From positions 71,226,608-71,290,607 of the forward strand of contig OX421977.1 of the NCBI GenBank assembly GCA_949128135.1: a stretch of 64,000 bases of DNA. The letters run 5' to 3'. Shown here piece after piece: positions 38,801-47,993 of the stretch (its first letter is position 1; each line of letters opens with the position of its first letter). The notes beneath the pieces are model-generated. The model worked only from the letters and a program-made list of their open reading frames with translations, made no database searches and was not told the DNA's origin. Made by a program: the position numbers and the translations under genes. The DNA comes from Parasteatoda lunata (taxonomy: Eukaryota > Arthropoda > Arachnida > Araneae > Theridiidae).

Positions 38801-41800
38801 ACCTCTTCAACCAATTAAGTTTGTGTCTTAGTTTGTGACAATCTGAGCACAAAATGAAAAGTTTTTGAGGTGTTCTGTTTTCTTATTTTGTGTTCTGTAT
38901 ACTTGCATTTACAAAAAAATTCTTTTATCATAGATGTTTGTGTTTTCTTACGCAATGTGATAAAACGTTTTATTTTAGGAGTGTAATCTCATCCCTTTCA
39001 AACGAGGTGATATTGTCAAAGTGCCTGTTAAAAGAAGATGGGAACAAATGAATATGGATGCTGAAGTTAGTCACTTTTATTCTTAACAAAAAATTTATTA
39101 TTAATGTTTATTTTATGAAGTACAATGAAACCAGTGACGACCCTTGTAAATTGACGTCTAGTCTTTATTGTATGTTCACCACTTAAGTAAATCATTGTAT
39201 ATCATATTTTTTATATGTTTATATTGATACGTTTATGACTGCTATTATAATAAACATCATCTTATCCAATTTTTTTTGCTACTATTTTTTATATTAAAAT
39301 TTCCTTGAATTGATGAAATAGTATTTAATATAAACCCTTTTGTTTCTCACATGCATAAATATTAAAAAATATTTATATCATAAAAAAGTTGCTATGTATT
39401 ATTTTAGTTCTAGCTGATGAAAGGTTTTATATTATGCCTCCTCTTATCTGTTTCGATTTTAATGTTTATGTTTGTTATGTAATGTTAAAGTGATCTCCTA
39501 ATTCACTATTGTTTTGGAATCTGATTTTCTTCTTCTAAAATGCTAGGAAAAAGCTAGATATTTTTGAACAAAAGGCTTTTTACTAGCCATTTACTGGTTT
39601 CTCCTAGGAGAATTTTTAATGCAGTTGAGTCACTATTTGACATGCTAGGGCAGGGATGGGCAAACTACGGCCCGCGGGCCAAATGTGGCCCGTCGGAAGT
39701 TTTAATCCGGCTCGCGGATAGAATTTTAACTTACAGATCCGTGGCGACTATAAACTACATAAATTATATATCCATTCTCTTGTCTACTTTGTTTAAAGCT
39801 ATTTTTGCTCTTTCATTTTTGACAAAGTACTAATGACCTTTTTATCTATTTTTGTTCTATAAAGCATAAATTGATGGAAATAGCTACCACAGGCAGAATT
39901 ATGAAGATAGCTTAAAAAAACTCCATTTTGAGTTTGAACAAAGATTTCAAGATTTCAGTGCCACTCAAACAGAATTAGATATTTTTACCAAGCCTTTCAA
40001 CTCAAATTGTTAAATAGTGAGGTCGGATTTGCAGCTTGAATTGATTGAGTTCCAATCTAACAATCATCTGAAGAAGTTGTTTCTAAGTATGCCAAAGTTT
40101 GAGTTTTACAAATCATTACCAAAAGCTAGCCTCCCAAATTGAATATCTCATGCCCAGAAAATCCGTATTATATTTGCTTAATCTTATATATGTGAACAAA
40201 TGTTTTTAACTACGAACCTTAGAAAAAATCATTTTAGAAGTAGACTAACAGACAAGCATTTAGCCTCGTTTCTTAAAATAAACACATCTCATTTCGAACC
40301 TCAATATAAGGAACTTTCAAAAATGAAATCGCAATTTCATTCATCTTGTTAAATATTTAAATTTAAACTTGAATCTAGTTTTTTTTTTTATTTTAGAAGT
40401 TTGTATTTGGCCCACCATACTTTTCCCTCCTTGATTTTTGGCCCTCAACCAAAAAAGTTTACCCATCCCTGTGCTAGGGTGTCAGCAGAGAGATGAAAGC
40501 GTTTCATGCTAGCACATATGCGTGACAGATAGCATGAATGGGTTAATGATCATTGTGAAGGGAAACTTAAAAATAAACTGATATAAATGTGAAGTATTGC
40601 TTACATAAAATAATTACTTTTAATGTAATTTATTTTATTGTAAATATTTATTTTATCGTAAATGTTTTATTTTTTTTTCTTTTATATTATGTTATTTAAG
40701 GTATTTTATATTGTGTTAATATTTTAGCTTTAATAAATTTTGTGAGAAGAATAAGTTAAAACCATTTTTTATCCCCTGAAACATTTGTGAATCATACACT
40801 GTTATATGTAAAAAAAAAAAAAAAAAGTATGTTGTGAATTTTAATCCTTTTTTTCTGTGTGCTTTTAACACTGAAATATTCTATAGAATTTATTCTTTAC
40901 ATATTTATGTGAAACATCATTTATGATTATATCATAAGTTCTTAGTCAGTACCTTACATATTATTTAAAATTTGTGATAGGTAGAAAAATAGTGTTAGTT
41001 AAAAAGTAAATTAAGATTATAGTCTAAAATTGCTTAATTTTTATTATATTTTGTGACTTGAATAAAAATAATGCTCTGATATATAACTTTATATAATAAA
41101 TATTTGATTTAGTCTTTATTTAAAATATTTTTAATTTCTAGCTCGCTGGCAGTCTCATGCCCATAGAATGTAGGCCAGGTGTATTTGTATCTACATTTAC
41201 TGGTCAAGTTAATGTAAAAGATAACAAATTTGATTTAAAGGTATGTAGAAGCAAGCTTGAATTATTCATATTAAATACTTCTCTTTTTATTTCATATGTA
41301 TAAGTGTTAGTCTCAAATATAGTTGATTTAATACATAAAACCTTTGTTTTATTGTTAAGTATTGCAAGATAGATTCCGGCTTGGCTTATGCTATTAATTT
41401 AATTTATTGTATGGTTTGAAAAATGCTTATGTTTTCAAGTGTATAAATTATATTGAAAATCCAAAAGTAAAGAAGGGTTTTCTTGACTGATCAGATTTAT
41501 CCATCTCTTGCAGTTAATATTTAAGACTAGGACTGTATGTTTGGTGGCAGCTTAAAGCCAACCCAGCTTCACATCTATGGGTAACAGCTTGTCTGGAAAG
41601 TAAAGACAGCCAGTGTGCAATACAGAACACATATGGGACTGAGCCTCTTAACTGTTTCGTTTTTAATGTTTATGTTTGCCTCATAAGTAAGGGTGATCTC
41701 CTAAACAAGGAAAGAGATTTTCACTGATTTTATTATATAACTAGGTCTGTGGCGAAAAGATAAAAAGCCTTTTAATGAAAATATTTACTTTTTGGCTTTT

Positions 41801-43717
41801 AAGCTCGGTTACAGAGCTGTTGTTGGAATGCTTTACTTTGCTTTTTAGGGACAACTATTTGTACCTTTAAATTAAACTTCATTTCACTTGGCAGTATTAT
41901 TCAAGTGACGGGAATTTCAAATATAATGTAATAAAATCAATTATAATTTGAATGAAGAAAAATGTCAAAAATTTGGTACGTGTCACTGTGTTTGTCACTT
42001 TACATTGACTAAATAGAAATACTAATTAAATATTGTCTAAAAACATTACTGCTTTAATATATTGTTTATTGAATAGATTTTATTTTTGAGGTACTTTGCT
42101 TAATTATTTTCAGTTATTTATAATTTTTTTTTATTTAGACTCTGAAGGAAAATTCTGGAAATGATGCCACTCAAGAGAAAAAAATGTTAAATGATTACTG
42201 TTTCCCCAAATCCTATGCTTGTGATTCTTTAGATATTCAGTTGCTCATACAAAAATTGAATAAAGTAAGTGATGATAATGTTAATACCCTAGTTAAACTT
42301 TTTTTCTGAATGCAATTTGAAAATTTTAAACAGATTGTAAAAACTGAACTGTCAAAGATTAAAATTTAAAATAATAGGGAGAAAAGTCTCACAAAAAAGC
42401 TTTTTTCAGCATTTTGCTATAAAAAGGAATATTAAAAAAAAAAAATTCGCAATTTTTCAAACTGAACAGTTGGTTTGATTAACTCTGAATGAATAAAGAT
42501 CGATGTTAGCTTCCAGCGACTATATATCTCTTTGTTTTTTCACACCATTTCAAAGATAAGTCTTTCTTCATATTTTTGAACAATTTCATGATTTTTTTTT
42601 TTAATATGCTTAGAATATATTGAATCTATTTTAGTATGATACTTGAATCCGTTTCAGTTTTATTATAAAACCAAGTAAATATAAGAAAAATATTTTAAGG
42701 TTCCCAAGTTAAGGTTCCCCAAGTTATTTTTGTACCATCTGTGTATTTTAATATTCAACGATAAAATATATGTTGCATTATTATAGGAAGGTATAACAGA
42801 TGCTAAAGTTGAAGAGAGAGCTTCTGGATTTATAATTGATTTGGTAAGTCTATCATTGACTATAATGCTAATTTTAACTTTTTAATAATTTATATTCTTA
42901 CTATAATACTTGCAAGTTTTTTGTTCTTTAAAAAAAAATTTTTGAAAAATTGTGTATAAAGAAGATCTTGTATCCATTAGAATCTTCAATTATTTTGTTT
43001 TACAAAAATTTAGTTTTACATTTCACTAGTTGCATCATGTAGAACCTTTTTCGGGAAAGACTTTGTTATAGGTACTTGATTTATTTTAGGGTATTCAGCA
43101 ATTATAAACAATTGAGTCATAGTGCAACTTGCACTGTTTGTTAGTAAAAAAAAAAAATTTTTTTTTACCCTACTCAAGCAAGGGATCTTTCATAATTTGA
43201 AATTTCCTACAGTTAGTCTAATATTTTGAAAATAAATAAACACAATATGTCAACCATAGGCAATATTTTTCTGTGGGCATTATCCAGTGCAAGATGTAAA
43301 CTCAATTGCTAACCAGGAATCCCAAAGAAGGTAGGAATCCCATGTGAAGAGGATGTAGGTTCTTTGAGCTAATTCACGGCAATAAGTACCTTTCAATCAT
43401 TCTTATAGTATGCACCCTATTGAAACAAGTGACAACAGGAAGAAAAATTCTTTGTATTAAAATATAAAAGCCTAAAAACTAACACTAAGTTAAAATTTAC
43501 TAAAAATTTCACATTTAAAGAAAAATGTATATTGTAAATTTTTTTTATTAAAATGTATATTGTCAAATCTTCTCATTTTCTTTCATTGCTTTTGCAGCAA
43601 AGTCATGAAATCTTGATTCAAGTAGAAGATCATTCTACTCATGTTATCTGCGACAGTGATTCCCCGATTCGCTCAAAATTACATGATTTTATATTAGAAT
43701 GCTTACATAAAGTGTGA
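17302..43717 (+). CDS. INTS9: Integrator complex subunit 9, 19 coding exons
   Basis: Nuclear pseudo-endonuclease of the Integrator complex, partner of the catalytic subunit INTS11; together they cleave snRNA 3' ends and nascent mRNAs. Joining the 19 exons listed separately gives 658 codons without interruption; all introns are GT-AG and phases match throughout. Visible parts: metallo-beta-lactamase fold at the N terminus (MKLYCLSAHP, MLDCGLD at 25-31, VDVILISNY at 97-105); beta-CASP region (about 235-440, with TVRNGGNVLIPCYPSG and AGHPSLRFGD at 397-406); second lactamase part (ECNLIPFKRG); and a C-terminal domain (about 560-658) ending HVICDSDSPIRSKL. The HXHXDH metal motif of active relatives is absent: the position reads NYQSMM (NYHCMM in the human protein as I recall it), so the protein should be catalytically inactive, as known for INTS9. 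Introns range from 0.1 to 2.9 kb. It shares its promoter region with PDIA6. Confidence 0.96.
17575..17735. other. GC-richer patch in INTS9 intron 1
   Basis: A CpG-containing stretch (cgcgaag, ccgggaagcggtccgcgag) that stands out from the AT-rich intron, 270 bp after the INTS9 ATG. A 75-codon plus-strand frame crosses it, ending in a Lys/Arg-rich tail (KKKSRKKHHKKGPARRV). I see no homology. It may be an intronic promoter element, an alternative exon or a repeat fragment. Confidence 0.25.
19673..19800 (+). CDS. INTS9: INTS9 exon 2
   Basis: Residues 4-45 plus two bases of Ser46: YCLSAHPNKPCNI, the lactamase motif MLDCGLDMTSA and FLPLPLVY. Acceptor TTTTTACAG, donor AG|GTATTG. Confidence 0.95.
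19909..19972 (+). CDS. INTS9: INTS9 exon 3
   Basis: Completes Ser46 and encodes residues 47-67 (PRLFNLPSWTP...). The second half, TPRNTSDPQIEG, lies in a loop that appears variable against the human sequence. Donor GTGAGT, phase 0. Confidence 0.9.
20194..20358 (+). repeat. Dispersed repeat, copy 1 (INTS9 intron 3)
   Basis: About 165 bp resembling 50884-51046 in the same orientation. Shared runs include taataaagt, gaaatatcaatgcatta and tatcaatttac, then ctttcaaaaa. No coding frame and no clear ends, so its class is unknown. Confidence 0.6.
20824..20862 (+). repeat. Poly(A) tract of 39 bases
   Basis: Uninterrupted A run in INTS9 intron 3. I found no target duplication or retroposon body beside it, so it is recorded as a homopolymer only. 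Confidence 0.9.
22306..22368 (+). CDS. INTS9: INTS9 exon 4
   Basis: Residues 68-88, ELKDCSGRVFIDSCPEFCPP plus Glu. It matches the human block around LKECSGHVFVDSVPEFC. Phase 0 at both ends. Confidence 0.94.
22457..22633. repeat. Direct duplication with a central hairpin (INTS9 intron 4)
   Basis: Two direct copies of about 75 bp (22457-22532 and 22560-22633) both run from ataattattttgtagtggc to tatcttataatatgt. Between and overlapping them lies an inverted copy of the first part, so 22527-22589 forms a hairpin with 29-base arms, one mismatch and a five-base loop (gtatg). Confidence 0.85.
23236..23375 (+). CDS. INTS9: INTS9 exon 5: degenerate metal-binding region
   Basis: Residues 89-134 plus part of Arg135. 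VDVILISNYQSMMALPYITE occupies the place where active family members carry HXHXDH. Then GFKGCVYATEPTLHIG follows, as in INTS9. Donor AG|GTTTGT. Confidence 0.96.
24779..25203. mobile_element. hAT-like MITE (about 0.42 kb), INTS9 intron 5
   Basis: Begins CAGGGTTCCCACGG and ends with the complement of TAGGGTTCCCACTC. Both ends continue with related CAGGGAA and CCTGGAA motifs. No coding frame. The 8 bases on each side match only partly, suggesting an old insertion. Confidence 0.6.
25434..25520 (+). CDS. INTS9: INTS9 exon 6
   Basis: Completes Arg135 and encodes QFMEELVTLIERTPKIRS and the following residues to Leu163, with a split Lys164. It matches the helix after the lactamase motif (LLMEELVNFIERVPK in human). 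Confidence 0.94.
27019..27139 (+). CDS. INTS9: INTS9 exon 7
   Basis: Residues 165-204: NLPPPLNEALKPRSWK, then VYSMKEVNSSLSKVQVVGF. Donor CTA|GTAATT. A pogo-like MITE lies about 0.2 kb downstream in the next intron. Confidence 0.94.
27346..28081. mobile_element. pogo/Tc1-type MITE (0.74 kb), INTS9 intron 7
   Basis: TA flanks both ends. The left end reads CAGTGAAACCTCTGGGAAAG and the right end, reversed, CGGTGAAACTCGAAAGC. The CAGTGAAACC end and TA target are typical of the pogo branch. The interior repeats the motif cctctgggaaagacca once more in diverged form. No transposase remains. Confidence 0.55.
28888..28977 (+). CDS. INTS9: INTS9 exon 8
   Basis: Residues 205-234: DVFGALKISAVSSGYCLGSC and NWILWTAHEK. 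The SSGYxLGSxNW block is diagnostic of INTS9. Donor GTAATA, phase 0. Confidence 0.95.
29558..29714 (+). CDS. INTS9: INTS9 exon 9: start of beta-CASP region
   Basis: Residues 235-286 plus one base of Ala287: GYVSASSTLTTHPKPM, then LSSLTQTPLANPDTMLGELC. Acceptor TTATCAG, donor G|GTAGGT. Confidence 0.95.
30963..31143 (+). CDS. INTS9: INTS9 exon 10: beta-CASP core
   Basis: Residues 288-346 with MTVRNGGNVLIPCYPSGVTF and VPMFFLSPVADNSLAYSN. The split Trp347 codon crosses the donor TG|GTAAGA. The low-complexity array follows in the next intron. Confidence 0.96.
31396..32016 (+). repeat. TTTTATTATTA-type low-complexity array (0.62 kb)
   Basis: An almost pure mixture of TTTTA and TTA units, e.g. ttattattttattttatta, within INTS9 intron 10. 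It opens a 241-codon frame made only of Ile, Leu, Phe and Tyr, which is an artefact of the repeat. Confidence 0.97.
32744..33208. mobile_element. Inverted-repeat MITE (0.46 kb), INTS9 intron 10
   Basis: Left end ACGGTGCGTAGCG and right end, reversed, AGGGTGCGTAGCC. The flanks tatactgt and tatactag are similar, which would fit an eroded 8-bp target duplication of a hAT element; exact ends are uncertain by a base or two. No coding frame. Confidence 0.55.
33333..33436 (+). CDS. INTS9: INTS9 exon 11
   Basis: Completes Trp347 and encodes LTQSKQCKVYTPEEPFPHAH and residues to Lys381. The acceptor is CAAG, less usual than CAG, but the frame and homology fit only here. An inverted-repeat element of about 0.46 kb ends some 125 bp upstream. 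Confidence 0.93.
34537..34668 (+). CDS. INTS9: INTS9 exon 12
   Basis: Residues 383-425 flanked by split Glu382 and Glu426 codons. Contains CVVFAGHPSLRFGD and VHFMELWGG, the most conserved block of the beta-CASP part. Confidence 0.95.
36589..37314. mobile_element. Possible pogo-like MITE (0.73 kb), INTS9 intron 12
   Basis: Flanked by TA. The left end runs gtaggatctcgattttccaa; the right end, reversed, gives caagtgagccttgattatcc. These are imperfect inverted repeats of the kind found in Tigger/pogo elements. The identity is modest, so the call is tentative. Confidence 0.4.
37482..37537 (+). CDS. INTS9: INTS9 exon 13
   Basis: Short exon for residues 427-444: PDFPYMEALAPYQPLAMK, nearly identical to the human segment as I recall it. 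Donor GTAAGT. Confidence 0.95.
38245..38400 (+). CDS. INTS9: INTS9 exon 14
   Basis: Residues 445-496: IVYLPIDTSLSFNQANKLIR, then LKPVNLLLPEQYT. The second half, with YRHRPDQSLTIEA, appears more divergent. Phase 0 at both ends. Confidence 0.93.
38979..39065 (+). CDS. INTS9: INTS9 exon 15
   Basis: Residues 497-525: ECNLIPFKRGDIVKVPVKRR, then WEQMNMDAE. Corresponds to LALPFKRRYEKIEIMPE in human. Donor GTTAGT. The next intron holds a complete hAT insertion. Confidence 0.92.
39440..39501 (+). repeat. 62-bp repeat, copy 1 (INTS9 intron 15)
   Basis: Resembles 41644-41704 in the same orientation: both run cctctta, tgtttcg, ttttaatgtttatgtttg and end gtgatctcctaa. The second copy directly follows a truncated SINE, so this may be part of a longer SINE or its target. 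Confidence 0.6.
39651..40471 (+). mobile_element. hAT transposon, deletion derivative (821 bp), INTS9 intron 15
   Basis: Perfect 8-bp target duplication TGCTAGGG at 39643-39650 and 40472-40479. Terminal inverted repeats CAGGGATGGGCAAAC and GTTTACCCATCCCTG, followed by GGCCCGCGGGCC-type sequence known from SPIN-like and related hAT elements. The interior keeps only the C-terminal end of a transposase, listed separately. Confidence 0.9.
39918..40142 (+). pseudogene. hAT transposase relic, C-terminal part
   Basis: A frame starting KLHFEFEQRFQDFSATQTEL and continuing LQLELIEFQSNNHLKKLF and FEFYKSLPKASLPN resembles the C-terminal region of hAT transposases of the GTF2IRD2/ZBED5-like type. It is broken by stop codons after FNSNC and after SLPN, so it cannot act. 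Recognition rests on memory of the FEQRF, LQMELIELQ and FYKSLP blocks. Confidence 0.65.
41142..41240 (+). CDS. INTS9: INTS9 exon 16
   Basis: Residues 526-558: LAGSLMPIECRPGVFVSTFT, then VNVKDNKFDLK, matching the SLVPMEIKPGISLATVS and HTKDNKHLL blocks. Donor GTATGT. Confidence 0.94.
41543..41625 (+). repeat. 5'-truncated copy of the 49.0-kb SINE (INTS9 intron 16)
   Basis: Reads ggtggcagcttaaagcc, cccagcttcacatc and tatgggtaacagctt and on to gtgtgcaat, which parallels 49039-49120 at roughly three-quarters identity. It starts just after the position of the B box in the fuller copy, so the tRNA-like head is lost. Confidence 0.6.
41644..41704 (+). repeat. 62-bp repeat, copy 2
   Basis: Partner of 39440-39501. 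It lies 18 bases after the truncated SINE. Confidence 0.55.
42139..42264 (+). CDS. INTS9: INTS9 exon 17: start of C-terminal domain
   Basis: Residues 559-600. It starts with a variable hydrophilic stretch (LKENSGNDATQEKK), then SLDIQLLIQKLNK, which corresponds to the helix of the domain that pairs with INTS11 in other animals. Donor GTAAGT. Confidence 0.92.
42787..42843 (+). CDS. INTS9: INTS9 exon 18
   Basis: Residues 601-619: EGITDAKVEERASGFIIDL, matching GFSDIKVEDTAKGHIVLL. Phase 0 at both ends, donor GTAAGT. Confidence 0.93.
43598..43717 (+). CDS. INTS9: INTS9 exon 19: C terminus
   Basis: Residues 620-658 and a TGA stop: HEILIQVEDHSTHVICDSDS, then SKLHDFILECLHKV. Matches the human end around ETLIQIEEDSTHIICDN. 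Confidence 0.95.
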   Translation, partial: QSHEILIQVEDHSTHVICDSDSPIRSKLHDFILECLHKV

Positions 43718-43907
43718 TAACAGTTTAAATATGTATGTAAATAACTAGACTTATAAGTATAAAAACACATGTACATCTTCATTAAAAAAAGCCTACAACA
43801 AAGTTTTATATCTTATATTTATATTGTCTTATTTTTATCAAATACTGTTACTGTGTATATAATTACCCTTAATTTCATGTGTACATGCTTCATCTTAATC
43901 TGACTCA

Positions 43908-43913
43908 AATAAA
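43908..43913 (+). terminator. INTS9: INTS9 poly(A) signal
   Basis: AATAAA about 190 bases after the stop codon, followed within 30 bases by T-rich DNA. This gives a short 3' UTR. An earlier AATAAA is not seen between the stop and this site. Confidence 0.6.
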
Positions 43914-44632
43914 ATCTTACTGAAGTTATTATTTTTATTTTATTTTTTTTGGCAATGACAATATTTTTCAGTTTACACTCAGTTTAATTTTTTTTGCAAA
44001 AATCAAACATAATGTAAACAAAGAGCAATTAAATTACAAGTTGATCTCCCTCTGGTTGGAAAGATTACTTCTGCAGAAAAGAAGAAAAACGTCAACATTT
44101 ATTTAACATGATATACTGTCAAACTAATGACTTTGCTTTATTAGATTAAGGGAAAATTTATTGGACACTTGAAAACTCTTAAAATACCTGGGTATTTCTT
44201 GTCAAAAATTTAAAACTATGAAGTTATGCCTTAAATAATTTTGTATAGGTAATCGATAACTCTGCATTTGTCCGCATTTAAATTTTTTGAAATGGCAAAA
44301 AAAAGTAATTTAGATTCTGTTTACTGAAAAAAATCTCAATTCCCTTCAGAAATTCAGAAGATCAATGATATTTTTAAGAACTTTAAAAGCAGAAAAAGAT
44401 ATAAGATAAAATAACTTCTCTGAAAATGCTGATACTATAATTTAATAATATAAACTTGTTTTAAAAAAAAATATTTGATTAAATTACAAATGTTATATCT
44501 GTCCCATTTTGAATAAACAGCAACCTTATATTTTACATATTTTAAAAGTGCCTAACAAATAGAACAAATATTCATCATCATTGTATTTCATAATATTAAA
44601 GAAGATTAAAAGTTTCTCATTCTCATCCAAAC

Positions 44633-45043
44633 CAGGGTTGCCCACTCAAATCTGGAAGAAGAAAAAAAACTCCTGTTTTCCCTGTACATATTATACACAA
44701 TATAAGAAGAGAAAACACAATTATTGTGCTCTCTTTTGTGAGCTATATTGAGCTAACTGTACTGGTTTTTGCTGGAAAAACTTAGAGAAAAAAAGGAACA
44801 GCTGGATAAAATAATGCTATAGTAAATGAAATAGTATAGCTGAAATATCACCTTTAAATATCCTATGTACTGCACTTCGAGTGGTCACCATTTCTTAAAA
44901 GGCGAAAATAAAAAACAAAATTTCCTGTATTTTCCCAGTTTGTAAAGAAAAACTCAAAATTCACTGCATTTCTGTTATTTTTAAATTCTTTGTATTTACA
45001 GAGAGGGAGAACAGGGTTATTTTCCTGTGGAGTGGCAGCCCTG
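44633..45043. mobile_element. hAT-like MITE (0.41 kb)
   Basis: Ends CAGGGTTGCCCACTC and, reversed, CAGGGCTGCCACTCC. Inside are several ccctg/caggg and cctgt motifs, like the element at 24779-25203, to which it may be distantly related. The flanks catccaaac and cataccacc match in six of nine positions. No coding frame. Confidence 0.5.
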
Positions 45044-47486
45044 CATACCACCCCTCTAATTTATATTTCATGCAATATCTTGATTTAAAAAAATGCAGTT
45101 ATTTATAGGGATAGCAATTTATGTTTTATGAATTGATAAAAATTGGTTTCTATCATTATCAAACACCAGTACTTTTCAAGTATAACCCAAATAAATTCAC
45201 ATACATAAAATTAATAATTACTAGAAGCCTAGATTACAGAAACATTTATTATAAATAAAAATATAAACAAAATACAAATTTTTTTCTCAATAAAATGGGA
45301 ACATTTTTATATGGAAACCAGAAGGATTATGCGAAGACCACCCAATAAGTTTTTGAGAAGATAAATATAACCCAAAATTGGATTTTTCGAAGAATTTTTT
45401 ATACCTATAACAAACATATAAAGCAGTTAAGATAAGCAATAAAAAAGAAAAATGGAGATATTATGGATATCTACAGCATGATAGGCTGTTACTTGAGTTA
45501 CTCCGTCAGAAAGATAACATTTCATTCACATGGAGTACAAAAATTTCAACCTGAAGCATTTTCCTAAAGTAGCAAACTTTTATATCAAGTATTAAAATTC
45601 GAAATAAACCATTTGAGATTTCTATGAAATGTATTTTTGGAACAATATAATGAGCTACAAAACATTTAATTGCTTTAAAATTAACAATCAAAGCTTATAA
45701 AAACATCAAAAATGATTGTTTTGATTACAAATAAATAAGTTTAGTTGCAAGAAAATAAGTAGTCTTCAGATTGCATAATGAGAAATGCAGCAAAAAAAAT
45801 TTATTTAAAAATTGTTAAAGAAACTAACAAATAAAGGCCTGGATTACTAGGATTTCTAGTAGTTTTCAAAATTTATATAAAATTCTGTAGTTGAAACTGA
45901 AATCCACAGAATTTACAAAAAGTCCTTAGCTATGTAATCTCAGGTAGTCTATAAAATTTGTGTTTGATTTTTGTTTTTATACTGAGAAATTATATGTTTG
46001 CTAAAATTTAATGAAAACTTGGCTTATTATTATTATTAATTTTTTTTTTTTTGAATAATTCATTTTCGTTGATATTAAAAGATTTTTAAAAATTTTCTCA
46101 AAAAAGTGAGCTTTGAAATGGATATTATGTAAAGAAATCCAAAAAAATATAGTGTAAAAGGTCATTTACTTATTAACACTTATTTAACAATGATTGTGAG
46201 TTAGTTTTTAAAAATATATGGTTCTAAAATGTGAATAATAAGTGTTTCATGTAATTTTTAGGAATAAAAAAAAATACTTCATATGTATTTTAATTCCCTC
46301 TTTATAGTTAATATCAGCAATTATTATCATACTAAATTATCCGATTCAAATGATCTGTAAATGTTGGTCACAAGTAGAATGATTTGTAAATTATTTTACA
46401 TTCATTTAAATGGCAAAGCCTAGATTAATCTAGTTACAAAATTATTAAAAAATATGACTAAAAGAGTAATCAGTTGTGTCTTAAGTGAGAATAAAAACTC
46501 ATCTATCTTATAAACAAAACATAGATCATAAAGTCTTACAAAATGTTATATCATGATTAGAAAATTAAACTTCTAATTTTTTTCACTAAAAACATTTGTT
46601 TTTAAAAAGCACAACACAATAAATAAAACCCTTATTCTGAAGAACAATAAAGATTTGAAATATACATTTATGATTTTAGAAGTTACAGGGTAGGACACTA
46701 ATTTATGAACTAGGAAAATACATGCTTATAAAATAAAAATTTAAATGAAATTTTTATGAGGGACATATCAAGACAAAATGTGGTTGTAGTTGCGCAAGAG
46801 CAACTACACCACACAGTCCAGTCACAGTATTACGCAACCAAAAACCTGAAAGTTTTATAATTAAAAATTTTCATTTGCAACATTACATTACAAAAATGCA
46901 CCTTGGAAATGTTCATGTCTATTTTATAAGAATACTTAATTTGCCAAATCGTTAAAACTCTATTTTCTGAAATTTAATGAATATCCAAAACAATTTCTCG
47001 ACCCTAAGAGTGAAACAAACAAGAAAAAATTTCTGGTCATAAATAATTTCTATTTCAAAAGCCAATCTCCATTAGAGTTTTGTTTCTACAGCTTCTCTTT
47101 CGTAACAATTTGGTGGAAAAAGGCATTCATATGCCTACCATTTTACTTCTACATTAAAAAGAAGCTAACTGCTGTAAAATTATGCTTAAACATTTTAACA
47201 TGTATTAATAATATCAAGCCCATCAGAATATAAATCAGAATCTGCTGATGCCCATGCAATCTAAATATTTGTATTTTTTAGGGAGAGGAGGGACATTAAG
47301 AGTACAAAAGCACTACAAATGGAACAAGTCTTGAACATACTTAATTGAATCTAAAGATAATTCATACATGCAGTGTTAACACAAATATGGAACTGTGTTT
47401 CTATGTGTGCAACAATATTTAACTAACAGTATATTAAATATAAGTTGTTTCATGATCACGTCCCTCAATATATATATATATATATA

Positions 47487-47958
47487 CAGTCCAGTCACAT
47501 TAATGTGACAACCACCTACTTTCGACGTCAATGTGAAATAACCAATCAAAGAAGGCAGGTGGCAGCACATTATAGTGGAGTGTTTATATAATGGATGTCC
47601 TAGGGCATCGGAAAGCATTTCAATCGTTGACGTAATGCAGAAACGTAGCGATTTATCCGACGTCCAAAAGGGCATGATTATTGGCTTTCGGGCCAAGGGT
47701 GTAAGCATTTCGGAAACGGCTAATTTCGCAAACTGTTCACGTGCCGCCATGGTAAAAGTATACCGTGCATGGAAAAATTGCACATGTGGTGCACCACGGC
47801 CTATAGATGACAGAAGCGAACGAAGGCTACGGAGATGCGTTCGGTCGAATAGACGTGTAACTGTAGAGCAACTGACTGCCCAGATGAACCATAGGGCCAC
47901 CAAGAGTAAACCTAATTGACTCTCTTCCTGCACGTCTCGCAGCGGTCCGCTCTTGACT
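47487..47958 (+). mobile_element. Tc1-like transposon relic inside a TA repeat
   Basis: Begins CAGTCCAGTCACATTAATGT immediately after a (TA)n run and ends ctcttgactg before another (TA)n run, as expected for an element that targets TA. The right end is not a good inverted match to the left, so the 3' part is probably deleted or rearranged. It carries the head of a transposase. Confidence 0.6.
47590..47919 (+). pseudogene. Tc1-like transposase fragment, N-terminal DNA-binding part
   Basis: About 110 codons with the paired-type helix-turn-helix: KRSDLSDVQKGMIIGFRAKG, VSISETANFANCSRAAMVKV, then ERRLRRCVRSNRRVTVEQLT. Full Tc1 transposases are about 340 residues with a DDE catalytic domain, which is missing here; the frame stops shortly after ATKSKPN. 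The open frame has no convincing start codon, and the fragment should be inactive. Confidence 0.75.
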
Positions 47959-47961
47959 GTG

Positions 47962-47993
<32 letters not shown>

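Noticed and set aside
39120..39200. tacaatgaaaccagtgacga as a pogo-type end
   Set aside because: Resembles the 27.3-kb element's end only over about ten bases and has no partner end.
47376..47990. 204-codon minus-strand frame
   Set aside because: It is antisense to the Tc1-like transposase fragment and extends into TA repeats that read as alternating Tyr and Ile; the plus-strand frame has the recognisable helix-turn-helix.
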